The notes: generated from the letters alone by a model not told the origin. DNA of 6,063 bases from Desulfuromonadaceae bacterium (GCA_003250235.1 QKGY01000085.1:1-6063), one strand, 5' to 3'; shown: positions 1 through 5,978, counted from the first letter of the stretch. Translations and numbers: made by a program.

Positions 1-75
1 TATCAGGGGTCCACGTCGAGCAGCAGCGACAGCAGCGCGCCGACTCCCTTTGTGCCGACCGGCGGCGGATGCTGA
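1..75 (+). CDS. C-terminal tail of an upstream gene (partial, unidentified)
   Basis: Frame 1 is open from the window edge to a TGA at 73-75 and encodes 24 residues ending in APTPFVPTGGGC, preceded by a Ser run (STSSSSDSS). Low-complexity Ser/Pro/Gly tails like this are common at the ends of exported proteins and lipoproteins. The stop lies 33 bases before the porin ATG, a spacing that fits an operon. A second open frame runs through the same bases (frame 3, on to 281), but it overlaps the porin deeply and looks like a shadow. Function cannot be told from 24 residues. If the porin is ExtI, the Geobacter gene order would put the rhodanese-like lipoprotein ExtH here; that is inference only. Confidence 0.4.
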   Translation, partial: YQGSTSSSSDSSAPTPFVPTGGGC

Positions 76-87
76 TTGAATTCAATC
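74..87. repeat. 14-bp perfect palindrome before the porin gene
   Basis: GATTGAATTCAATC reads identically on both strands and contains an EcoRI site at its centre. It begins inside the preceding TGA stop codon and ends 11 bases before the porin ribosome-binding site. It could be an operator for a dimeric regulator or a small RNA hairpin between two co-transcribed genes. No -35/-10 pair is recognisable around it, so a regulatory role is only a suggestion. Confidence 0.35.
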
Positions 88-108
88 TCAGTGACATAAG
101 GAGTGTTT

Positions 109-1290
109 ATGAAGATAGGAAAATTTGGCACCTTGAATGTGCTTACGACGGCGGCCATACTGCTGGCCTCCACCGCCTTTGCCGGGCCGACCTGGACATT
201 CGGTCCCGAGGACCAGGGCCTTCTGAAACTCGAATACAAAGGGCAGTTCCAGTTTTTGAACCGCGACACCGGCGCCGGTGAGAACAATGACGAGTCGGCC
301 ACCGAGTTCAACTTCCGCCGCAACCGCCTGGCCCTGATGGGCGCCTACGGCCCCAACTTCGGTCTTTATGTACAGACCGAATTCAACGAGGACAACAACA
401 TCGGAACTCTGTCCGTTTCTGACGGGGACAACTCTGACTTTCAAATCCTCGACGCCGTATTCCGCTTCAAGCTCCGCGAAGAGGCCAACATCTGGGTCGG
501 TAAATTCAAGTACAACCTGACCCGCGAAAACCTCGAAGCCTGCGAAATGCCTCTGACCCTCGACCGCTCCAGCTTCATCCGCGCCCCCTATGTCTCCACC
601 CGCGACAAAGGGGTGGCCCTGTGGGGCAACCTCGCCGACGGCCTGTTCCAGTATCGCCTCGACGCCATGAACGGCCGCAATGACGCGGACTCGACCCCCA
701 AGACCAACCTGCGCTACACCGCCCGCGCCCACGTCTCGCTGTTCGACAAGGAAACCGGCTATGGTTACAAGGGTACCTACCTGGGCGAGAAAAAAGTGCT
801 GACCGTCGGCGCCGCCTACCAGTTTGAACCCGACATCGCCTATGTTGACACCGCTACCAAGACCAGTACCGTTGACTACAAGGCCTGGACCGTTGACGGC
901 TTCGTGGAATACCCCGTCGAGGGCATGGGCACCATCACCGCTTCGGCCGCCTATGTCGATTACGATCTGGACGACGCTTATCAGAGCGCTAATCCGGATC
1001 CCGGCGTCATCGGCCTCAACGGCCAGAAGAACGGCTCCTACTACAAAGTGGGCTACCTGCTGCCCAACATGCCTCTGCAGCTCTTCGCCCGCTATGAGGA
1101 CTGGAGCTTCGCCAGCCTCAACGACATTATCGACCAGGAAGTCACCTTCATGGCCGGCGGCTTCAACTACTACCTGCGCGGTCAGGATCTGAAACTGACC
1201 CTGGAGTACTCCGTGACCGACTTCGACACCGAAGACGCCAACACCGAGGACTTCAACACCTTCGCCGCACAGCTGCAGGTGATTTTCTAA
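109..1290 (+). CDS. OprO/OprP-type outer-membrane porin, probably ExtI-like
   Basis: This encodes a 393-residue outer-membrane beta-barrel channel. The ATG at 109 is chosen because AAGGAG (98-103) lies 5 bases upstream; a GTG at 103 in the same frame would overlap that site. Residues 1-25 form a Sec signal peptide with the likely cut STAFA|GPTW. The mature chain alternates polar and aromatic residues, as in barrel strands. It shows segments typical of the phosphate-selective porin family: FNFRRNRLALMG (67-78), WVGKFKYNLTREN (129-141) and GGFNYYLRGQDLKLTLEYS (350-368). It ends in Phe (QLQVIF), the usual signal for outer-membrane assembly. The N-terminal FGPEDQGLLKLEYKGQFQ and NLEACEMPLTLDRS segments recall ExtI, the channel of the Geobacter selenite/tellurite operon, but this is from memory and was not tested. 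The gene may be co-transcribed with the partial gene before it and stops at the hairpin after it. Porin identity is sure; substrate and ExtI orthology are not. Confidence 0.93.
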   Translation: MKIGKFGTLNVLTTAAILLASTAFAGPTWTFGPEDQGLLKLEYKGQFQFLNRDTGAGENNDESATEFNFRRNRLALMGAYGPNFGLYVQTEFNEDNNIGTLSVSDGDNSDFQILDAVFRFKLREEANIWVGKFKYNLTRENLEACEMPLTLDRSSFIRAPYVSTRDKGVALWGNLADGLFQYRLDAMNGRNDADSTPKTNLRYTARAHVSLFDKETGYGYKGTYLGEKKVLTVGAAYQFEPDIAYVDTATKTSTVDYKAWTVDGFVEYPVEGMGTITASAAYVDYDLDDAYQSANPDPGVIGLNGQKNGSYYKVGYLLPNMPLQLFARYEDWSFASLNDIIDQEVTFMAGGFNYYLRGQDLKLTLEYSVTDFDTEDANTEDFNTFAAQLQVIF

Positions 1291-1322
1291 AAAAAGGTCG
1301 TTTTCACCGATCCTGCCGACAC

Positions 1323-1368
1323 GACGCAAAAAAGCCGGGCCTCAATAGAAGCCCGGCTTTTTTGCGTC
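1323..1368. terminator. Bidirectional Rho-independent terminator between convergent genes
   Basis: Arms 1323-1340 (GACGCAAAAAAGCCGGGC) and 1351-1368 are exact reverse complements around a 10-base loop (CTCAATAGAA). The GCCGGGC/GCCCGGC core is followed by T6 on the plus strand. By symmetry it is also followed by T6 on the minus strand, so one hairpin can end the porin transcript and the convergent 1026-residue gene, whose stop is at 1383-1385. This is the only structure seen in the 92-base gap. Confidence 0.92.
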
Positions 1369-1382
1369 TTAAGGGGATGGTC

Positions 1383-4300
1383 TTATCTTTGCCCGGATGC
1401 GGGCTTTTGGGTATCGGCCCGGGGTTCAACCTGTGCTTCCGGGATTTGATTCATGATCGGGCACAGGGCGCCGATACATTCCTTGTTTTTATGCTGCTGG
1501 GAGCATCCGAAGGGTGCTTCGGCTTTCAGAGCAAGGGGCAGATAGGCCGGAGAAAGCTCGGCGGCGGCCTTCAGGGCGATCCAGCAGTCGCGCTGGCAGC
1601 AGCGGGCCGCTTCAAGAGCCGCAATGCGGGCGAGAACCTGCTGGGCGATCTGCTGAACCTTCTGCCGTTGCGGCCCTCGTGTCGGGTCGGCCTCAAGCAG
1701 CAGGCTGAAGGCGATTCCCACGCCGGTGGCGGCCCCGCAGGTGCCGATATAGGCGCAGCTTCCGCCTATCACCTTGGCGCCGCGCTGGATGCCGGTTCGG
1801 ATCAGCTCCGCCGGGATGTTGCCTCCCCGGTTGCGATAGGTGCTGAGCACGATCCCCGGCACCAGGGCGTGGTGTTCGGGCCCATGGGTGGGGATGGCCG
1901 GATGGCGGCGAATCTGGTCGAGCAGGATCAGCATGTCCTCTTCGCGGCTCTCCAGACAAATCTGCTCGATGACCTGCAGGGCATCTTCCGAGTGGCAGCT
2001 GTCGCAGACGAAATGCCCGTGCACGCAGGTGGCGTTGGCGGCGAAGGTCTTTTGACAGTAAGCGCAGGCCACCTGTTTTTCCTGCTGAAAGTATTCCACC
2101 GTAGCGCCGCAAACCATGCAGCCGGTGTCGTATTTCATCGTGATCGGTTTGCCGGGGGCTGTCGCGGCAGGGGCTTCGCTACGGGCCTCCGGCGGCAGAG
2201 AACAGCAGCAGCTTTCGCCGATGTCGAGATTGGTGACCGCTCCCTGCGCATCGAAGACAAAGATCGCATCGCCGAGCTGTTCGGCATCGCTCTCGGGGAT
2301 GGCGGTTTCGATGCCGGAGAAGAGAACCCGGCCGCTTGCCGTGGTGACCGCGGCATAGGGTCCCCGGTACATGACCCGCACGGCGGCGGCCGGCTTCGGT
2401 TTGAAGGCGGCGAAGGTCAGCGAGTAAAAGGGATGTCCCATGACGGTTCGGTAGGGGAACCGCTTGATCAGGCGGATGTTGTTGAATCCCGATTCCTCCA
2501 GAAGCCCCACCAGGTCCTTCTGGGTCAGGGCGCCGCCGATGCATTCCCCCTGCAGGGTGGCGTCGTTGCGGATCGCCCCGTCCGGTTCCCTGTCGCAGAC
2601 GACGTCGGAGATGACCAGGCGCCCACCGGGTTTGAGCGCGTCGTAGATTCCGGAAAAAGCGCGACGCTTGTGGGTCGAGAGGTTCATGACGCAGTTGGAA
2701 AGAATAGCGTCAACGCTGTCTTGAGCCAGGGGCAGCTCTTCCAGGTAGCCTTTTTTGAAGAGCAGGTTGTCGTAACCGAGATTCCTTCTGACCCCCTCGG
2801 CCCCTTTCCTGGCCAGCGCTAGCATGGGGTCGAGCATGTCCACGCCGATGGCCTTGCCCTTGGGCCCGACCATGCGAGCGGCGATGAAGCATTCCACGCC
2901 GCCTCCGCAGCCCAGATCGACGACCGTTTCGCCGGGACGGATATCGGCATCGAGCACCGGGCTGCCGCAGCCGTAGCCGCGGAAGCGGAATTCCGCCGGG
3001 ATGTGCCGGATCAGGGTCTCCTCGTAGCAGACGGGATTGAGAATGTCCTCATTGGTATCCCCCACCGCGTCGGCATAGAAGGCTTTGACCACGCTGCGGC
3101 TGTCGCTGTTGGCCAGGGAGAGCAGGCAGTTGGCATGGGTGAGGGCGACGGCGCCATGAGCGCCGCAGCTCTCCAGGATATCCCCCATTTTCAGGCGCAG
3201 GCGCGGGGTCTCTTCGTCAAGGGCTGCCCCGGTTTCCCGGGCAATCAGCCAGAGGGCGATCTTTTCATACAGGGGGAGGTAGGGATCTGCGCCCATGAAA
3301 CGGCCGCTGTGAAAAAAGCTGTGGTCAGAGTCTCCGCCTCCGGTCAGAAAGCGCAGGGGAGAGTCGAGGTCCACGGCCGATGCGGCACGCAGTTCCTGGA
3401 GTGCCGGACTGGAGAGCCAGGCTGACTCCAGCCCGTCGGAAAGCTCCTCAGCCAGCTCTTCGACACCGACCAGGGCCGCCGACGGGTAGAGCTTTCCGTC
3501 GGGGCCGATGGCGACCGATTCCCAGCCGCTGTTGCTGCCGTCATGGAAGGTTCCTGCCGGGGCGAAAACCTGGGTGCGCATGCTGTCGATGTTGTCGATA
3601 CGGATGCCCCGGGCTTCCGCTCTTTCCACCGCCTGTCGCAGGTGCTCAAAGATGGTCTCCGCAGGGGCAAACTGCTCCGCTTCGCCCCGTCCCCGGATGA
3701 AATACCACATGAAGTGGACGTTCGAAGCCCCGACATCCGCGGCAAAGTCGATGAGACCGGGCATGTCGGTGAGGTTGTCCTGCTCGACGCACATGGACAG
3801 GGTAAAGGGGATGTCCTGATCTTTGAGCCAGGCCAGTTCCCGGGTCAGGGCGTCAAACGAGCCGGCACCCCGGATACGATCGTGACGCGGCTTCAGCCCG
3901 TCGACGCTGACCTGCAGGTGGAAACGGGAGCGGTCGATTCTGGCGCCTTCAAGGTGACGTTTCAGCAGAAGACCGTTGGTCAGGACCACGACATGGCTGT
4001 CCGGGATGGCCAGAAGTCCGGCGACAAGCGCGTCAATGTCCGGGTGCACGAACGGTTCCCCCCCCGTGAGGGCGAAGACCCGGCAACCGAGTTCCGCCGC
4101 TTCTCTGGCCCGGGAGAGGATCTCCGCGCAAGCCAGTTCGGCGCCGTCCTCAGGGCAGGAGGCGAACAGGCAGTGGCTGCAGGTCAGGTTGCAGCGGTTG
4201 GTGACGTGAAACCAGAGCTCGCGCAGGTGCAGGGTTTCGAGTCGATGACCGCGCCCCGGATAAGGGGAGCCCTGCGGATCGGGAAGCCGGAGTCGAAACC

Positions 4301-4463
4301 GTTCGGCGTCAGTCCCGTCCGGGGTTGAATTTTCCTGCTGCCAGCGTTGAAGAAGCCGGTCTCCCGGCTTGTTGGGGACAAACCAGCTCGGCTGGTCGCC
4401 GCGGATATAAATGGGAAGGGCGTCAAACTCGTAACGCGTCCATAAGGACGGATCGAAGGGCAT
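1383..4463 (-). CDS. Three-domain fusion: radical SAM + ArsM-type methyltransferase + DUF5714
   Basis: The chain is 1026 residues. The ATG at 4463 is preferred because GGAG (4473-4470) sits 6 bases upstream; an in-frame TTG at 4481 has no better site. Residues 1-75 are an N-terminal segment (LPIYIRGDQPSWFVPN). Residues 78-330 are a radical SAM domain with the 4Fe-4S motif CNLTCSHC (C91, C95, C98) and GGEP (134-137). Residues 311-340 look like the start of a SPASM domain (WESVAIGPDGKLYPS), but Ser replaces the expected Cys. Residues 456-755 match arsenite methyltransferase (ArsM/AS3MT): SAM site DLGCGGG (516-522), VDM (541-543), and cysteines C479, C499 (YGCG), C591 (SNCVMNL) and C641 (GECIGGAL). 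The gaps are 20, 92 and 50 residues, against 29, 95 and 50 in human AS3MT. The ArsM C-terminal domain follows and ends in C752-C754. After a Pro/Ala linker (about 756-773), residues 774-1002 resemble DUF5714: CxxC pairs, GHFVCDSCH (816-824), HGPEHH (860-865), GGSCAYIGTCGAA (900-912) and RCCQRDC (954-960). The likely role is cytosolic metalloid (arsenic, possibly Se/Te) methylation coupled to a radical step. Product and DUF5714 function are unknown. Confidence 0.93.
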   Translation of the reverse strand: MPFDPSLWTRYEFDALPIYIRGDQPSWFVPNKPGDRLLQRWQQENSTPDGTDAERFRLRLPDPQGSPYPGRGHRLETLHLRELWFHVTNRCNLTCSHCLFASCPEDGAELACAEILSRAREAAELGCRVFALTGGEPFVHPDIDALVAGLLAIPDSHVVVLTNGLLLKRHLEGARIDRSRFHLQVSVDGLKPRHDRIRGAGSFDALTRELAWLKDQDIPFTLSMCVEQDNLTDMPGLIDFAADVGASNVHFMWYFIRGRGEAEQFAPAETIFEHLRQAVERAEARGIRIDNIDSMRTQVFAPAGTFHDGSNSGWESVAIGPDGKLYPSAALVGVEELAEELSDGLESAWLSSPALQELRAASAVDLDSPLRFLTGGGDSDHSFFHSGRFMGADPYLPLYEKIALWLIARETGAALDEETPRLRLKMGDILESCGAHGAVALTHANCLLSLANSDSRSVVKAFYADAVGDTNEDILNPVCYEETLIRHIPAEFRFRGYGCGSPVLDADIRPGETVVDLGCGGGVECFIAARMVGPKGKAIGVDMLDPMLALARKGAEGVRRNLGYDNLLFKKGYLEELPLAQDSVDAILSNCVMNLSTHKRRAFSGIYDALKPGGRLVISDVVCDREPDGAIRNDATLQGECIGGALTQKDLVGLLEESGFNNIRLIKRFPYRTVMGHPFYSLTFAAFKPKPAAAVRVMYRGPYAAVTTASGRVLFSGIETAIPESDAEQLGDAIFVFDAQGAVTNLDIGESCCCSLPPEARSEAPAATAPGKPITMKYDTGCMVCGATVEYFQQEKQVACAYCQKTFAANATCVHGHFVCDSCHSEDALQVIEQICLESREEDMLILLDQIRRHPAIPTHGPEHHALVPGIVLSTYRNRGGNIPAELIRTGIQRGAKVIGGSCAYIGTCGAATGVGIAFSLLLEADPTRGPQRQKVQQIAQQVLARIAALEAARCCQRDCWIALKAAAELSPAYLPLALKAEAPFGCSQQHKNKECIGALCPIMNQIPEAQVEPRADTQKPASGQR

Positions 4464-4510
4464 GTTGTTCTCCAGTTGCAAGGGGGAAGCGCACGGGATA
4501 GTGACTTTTA

Positions 4511-4540
4511 TCTATAGCAGATATAGGGGGTTCTAGACAA
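4511..4540 (-). promoter_or_regulatory. Candidate sigma-70 promoter for the fusion gene
   Basis: On the minus strand TTGTCT (4540-4535) and TATAGA (4516-4511) are spaced by 18 bases and resemble -35 and -10 boxes. A start near 4504 would give a leader of about 40 bases before the ATG at 4463. A small dyad, TATCT/AGATA (4509-4513 and 4519-4523), overlaps the -10 region and could be an operator. The segment is AT-rich against its G+C-rich surroundings. This is a match by eye only. Confidence 0.35.
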
Positions 4541-4556
4541 GACAGGTGCACAGGCG

Positions 4557-4592
4557 AAAGAAAAGGCCACACCCCCTAATGGAGATGTGGCC
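4557..4592 (-). terminator. Rho-independent terminator of the carbonic anhydrase gene
   Basis: Read on the minus strand, 4592-4565 forms a continuous 12-bp stem: GGCCACA pairs with TGTGGCC and TCTCC with GGGGG, including two G-U pairs, closed by an ATTA loop. TTTTCTTT (4564-4557) follows. It lies 34 bases after the carbonic anhydrase stop and so separates that gene from the fusion gene downstream. Because of the G-U pairs it should work mainly in this direction. Confidence 0.82.
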
Positions 4593-4626
4593 CGGAGAAC
4601 GGCGGCCCGAAGAAATAGGTTGAGGC

Positions 4627-5409
4627 CTATTGCGCCATGGCTTCCATGGCCCTCGTGGGGGATGCTTCCACGCGATCCAGTATTTCCGCAATCTTCGTGT
4701 CCGGCAGCCAGTTCACCTTGCCGCTGCCCACATCGTAGATGGCACCCACCACCCTGACGCTTCCCGCTTTGACCAGCTCTCGGGTTGTCGGGCTCTTCAG
4801 GAAAAGATCCTCGATGCCCTGCCAGACATTTTCCTCGATGGCCGCGGGGATGATGTCCTCGCCATGAACTCCGGGGTTCATGGCAATCGCTCTTTTAACG
4901 GCCGGTTCGATATTGTCGACCAGGGGCGGGATGTTGCGCTCGAGCTTGTGATCCATACCGTGTACGGCGTGGGTGACGGCGGTAACCGCTCCGCATTGGG
5001 TATGACCCAGCACCACGAGCAGAGGAGTATGTACATGGGCCAGTCCGTATTCGATGGAGCCGGCCTCGTCGGTGTCCACCACATTGCCGGCGACACGAAT
5101 GACGAACAGGTCCATGACACCTGCATCGAAAATATGTTCCACCGGCACCCGCGAATCCGAGCAGGTGATGACGGTGGCATACGCATGGTTCCCCTGATCT
5201 TCTCTCCCCGCCTGCTTCAGGCGCTCGAGGTTGAGGTGCGGGTGCAGGGACCGGCCGTCCACGAAACGCATATTGCCCGCTTTCATGCGGGTGAGAATCT
5301 GCGCGGGGGTCCCTTTGCCCTCGGATTCGACTTGTGAGGCGAAAGCCGGAGCGACAAGAACTGCTGCGAGGACGCAGGCGACAACAAAGCGATTTTTAAA
5401 CATGTTCAT
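4627..5409 (-). CDS. Secreted beta-class carbonic anhydrase
   Basis: This is a 260-residue zinc enzyme for CO2 + H2O = HCO3- + H+. The ATG at 5409 is chosen because AGGAGG (5420-5415) lies 5 bases upstream; a second ATG at 5403 would be 11 bases away. Residues 1-24 form a Sec signal peptide (MNMFKNRF then a hydrophobic core, cut at PAFA|SQVE), so the enzyme should act in the periplasm. Beta-class landmarks are complete: CSDSR (83-87, zinc ligand C83 and the Asp85/Arg87 dyad), GNVV (109-112), GSIEYG (117-122) and GHTQCG (135-140, ligands H136 and C139). VVAC (9-12) loosely fits a lipobox, but Cys12 lies at the start of the hydrophobic core, so lipidation is unlikely. It forms its own transcription unit, divergent from the small repeat-protein gene. 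The fold and zinc site are certain; the physiological role (pH or bicarbonate supply) is inferred. Confidence 0.95.
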   Translation of the reverse strand: MNMFKNRFVVACVLAAVLVAPAFASQVESEGKGTPAQILTRMKAGNMRFVDGRSLHPHLNLERLKQAGREDQGNHAYATVITCSDSRVPVEHIFDAGVMDLFVIRVAGNVVDTDEAGSIEYGLAHVHTPLLVVLGHTQCGAVTAVTHAVHGMDHKLERNIPPLVDNIEPAVKRAIAMNPGVHGEDIIPAAIEENVWQGIEDLFLKSPTTRELVKAGSVRVVGAIYDVGSGKVNWLPDTKIAEILDRVEASPTRAMEAMAQ

Positions 5410-5435
5410 GATCCCCTCCTGGTTAATGGATTTTA

Positions 5436-5473
5436 AGATTAGGAGAATCTAACATTGTCTTGCGGGAAATCAA
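5436..5473 (-). promoter_or_regulatory. Weak candidate promoter and dyad for the carbonic anhydrase gene
   Basis: On the minus strand TTGATT (5473-5468) and TAGATT (5451-5446) are 16 bases apart and could serve as -35 and -10 boxes, with a leader of roughly 30 bases. A perfect 5-bp inverted repeat with a 5-base spacer (AGATT-AGGAG-AATCT, 5436-5450) overlaps the -10 position and could be an operator or chance. The whole divergent gap (5410-5628) is AT-rich compared with the genes around it. No convincing promoter was found by eye for the plus-strand gene. Confidence 0.28.
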
Positions 5474-5574
5474 GGGGGGCGTCATGAAAAAAGTAGGAAA
5501 AACCGAATCGAGAAAATATTTCACGCTTATTGTAAACCTTTAATGGTTGCTCCCGTCTAACTGTTCAATTCTGA

Positions 5575-5590
5575 CGGATGAAGGCATCCG
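5575..5590 (+). other. Small hairpin in the leader of the repeat-protein gene
   Basis: CGGATG (5575-5580) and CATCCG (5585-5590) form a perfect 6-bp stem with an AAGG loop. It ends 27 bases before the ribosome-binding site at 5618-5622. An alternative stem, CCGTC/GACGG (5553-5557 with 5573-5577), uses overlapping bases, so the two cannot form together. There is no U-tract, so it is not a terminator. A regulatory or mRNA-stability role is only possible, and no known riboswitch family is recognised. Confidence 0.3.
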
Positions 5591-5628
5591 CAATTCAAAC
5601 TAATCAATCACTGAAATGGAGGAAAATG

Positions 5629-5952
5629 ATGAGCGGTAAAAAATTGATCTTGGTTGGTGGACTGGCTGTATGTGTTGCTCTTGCAGGCCCTGGTGCTGCG
5701 CTGGCTAAAGGAAGCCAGTCGGGTTCCAGAACCCTTTCGGGCGCAGGATCCATGGCCAAGACACAGTCGCAGTATCGGTATCAGACCCAGAATCAGTACC
5801 GGTACCAGACCAACAACGCGGATTCCGAAACTCTGGCAACGGGGGATCAGGACCGTCTTCAGGACAAGACTCAGGATAAACTCCAGGACAAAACCCAGGA
5901 TAAAATCCAGCTGCGTGATCCCTCCACCCATGAAACGGTGGTCGCGGAATAA
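5629..5952 (+). CDS. Small exported Gln/Asp-rich repeat protein, function unknown
   Basis: This encodes 107 residues. The ATG at 5629 has GGAGG (5618-5622) 6 bases upstream; the adjacent ATG at 5626 would leave only 3, and the in-frame ATG at 5578 has no site and would put 17 polar residues before the signal peptide. Residues 1-26 are a signal peptide (MSGKK, a hydrophobic core, cut at AALA|KGSQ). Cys15 follows Val and is not a lipobox. The mature part is hydrophilic and low-complexity: a Ser/Gly stretch, two copies of QYRYQT (48-53, 56-61), then two tandem LQDKTQDK units (77-84, 85-92) and the tail HETVVAE. No domain is recognised. Most of the chain is probably disordered, though the LQDKTQDK block could form a short amphipathic helix. 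It should be periplasmic or surface-exposed. It is a single-gene unit with its own terminator, divergent from the carbonic anhydrase gene. The differences between repeat copies are all silent, which supports a real coding gene. Confidence 0.82.
   Translation: MSGKKLILVGGLAVCVALAGPGAALAKGSQSGSRTLSGAGSMAKTQSQYRYQTQNQYRYQTNNADSETLATGDQDRLQDKTQDKLQDKTQDKIQLRDPSTHETVVAE
5770..5811 (+). repeat. Two 18-bp direct repeats encoding QYRYQT
   Basis: Units at 5770-5787 and 5794-5811 are separated by 6 bases. They differ at two positions, both TAT against TAC (Tyr), so the peptide is identical in each copy. Confidence 0.85.
5857..5904 (+). repeat. Tandem 24-bp repeat encoding LQDKTQDK
   Basis: Units at 5857-5880 and 5881-5904 are directly adjacent. 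They differ at three third-codon positions (CTT/CTC, AAG/AAA, ACT/ACC), all silent. A partial third unit begins with ATC CAG (IQ). Confidence 0.85.
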
Positions 5953-5978
5953 GGCAGATTCTGAGAACAAGCAGTACC

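Noticed and set aside
88..1329. 413-codon open frame antisense to the porin
   Set aside because: Its translation is Gly/Val-rich with no signal or motif, and the opposite strand has a signal peptide, ribosome-binding site and porin motifs. It is a codon-bias shadow in G+C-rich DNA.
1362..2822. 486-codon open frame antisense to the fusion gene
   Set aside because: It starts inside the terminator region and has no ribosome-binding site; the minus strand carries clear ArsM and DUF5714 motifs throughout. Shadow of the real gene.
4464..4481. TTG start giving six extra residues on the fusion protein
   Set aside because: The ATG at 4463 has GGAG at a 6-base spacing, and the extra codons would contain that site.
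4614..4631. AATAGG/CCTATT inverted repeat at the carbonic anhydrase stop codon
   Set aside because: It has only a 6-bp AT-rich stem without a U-tract; the 12-bp stem hairpin just downstream is the real terminator.
5374..5385. Lipobox-like VVAC in the carbonic anhydrase signal peptide
   Set aside because: Cys12 sits before most of the hydrophobic core, and PAFA|S is a better signal peptidase I site.
5578..5628. Upstream ATG (5578) or ATG at 5626 for the repeat protein
   Set aside because: The 5578 ATG has no ribosome-binding site, lies in a hairpin and would bury the signal peptide; the 5626 ATG is only 3 bases from GGAGG.
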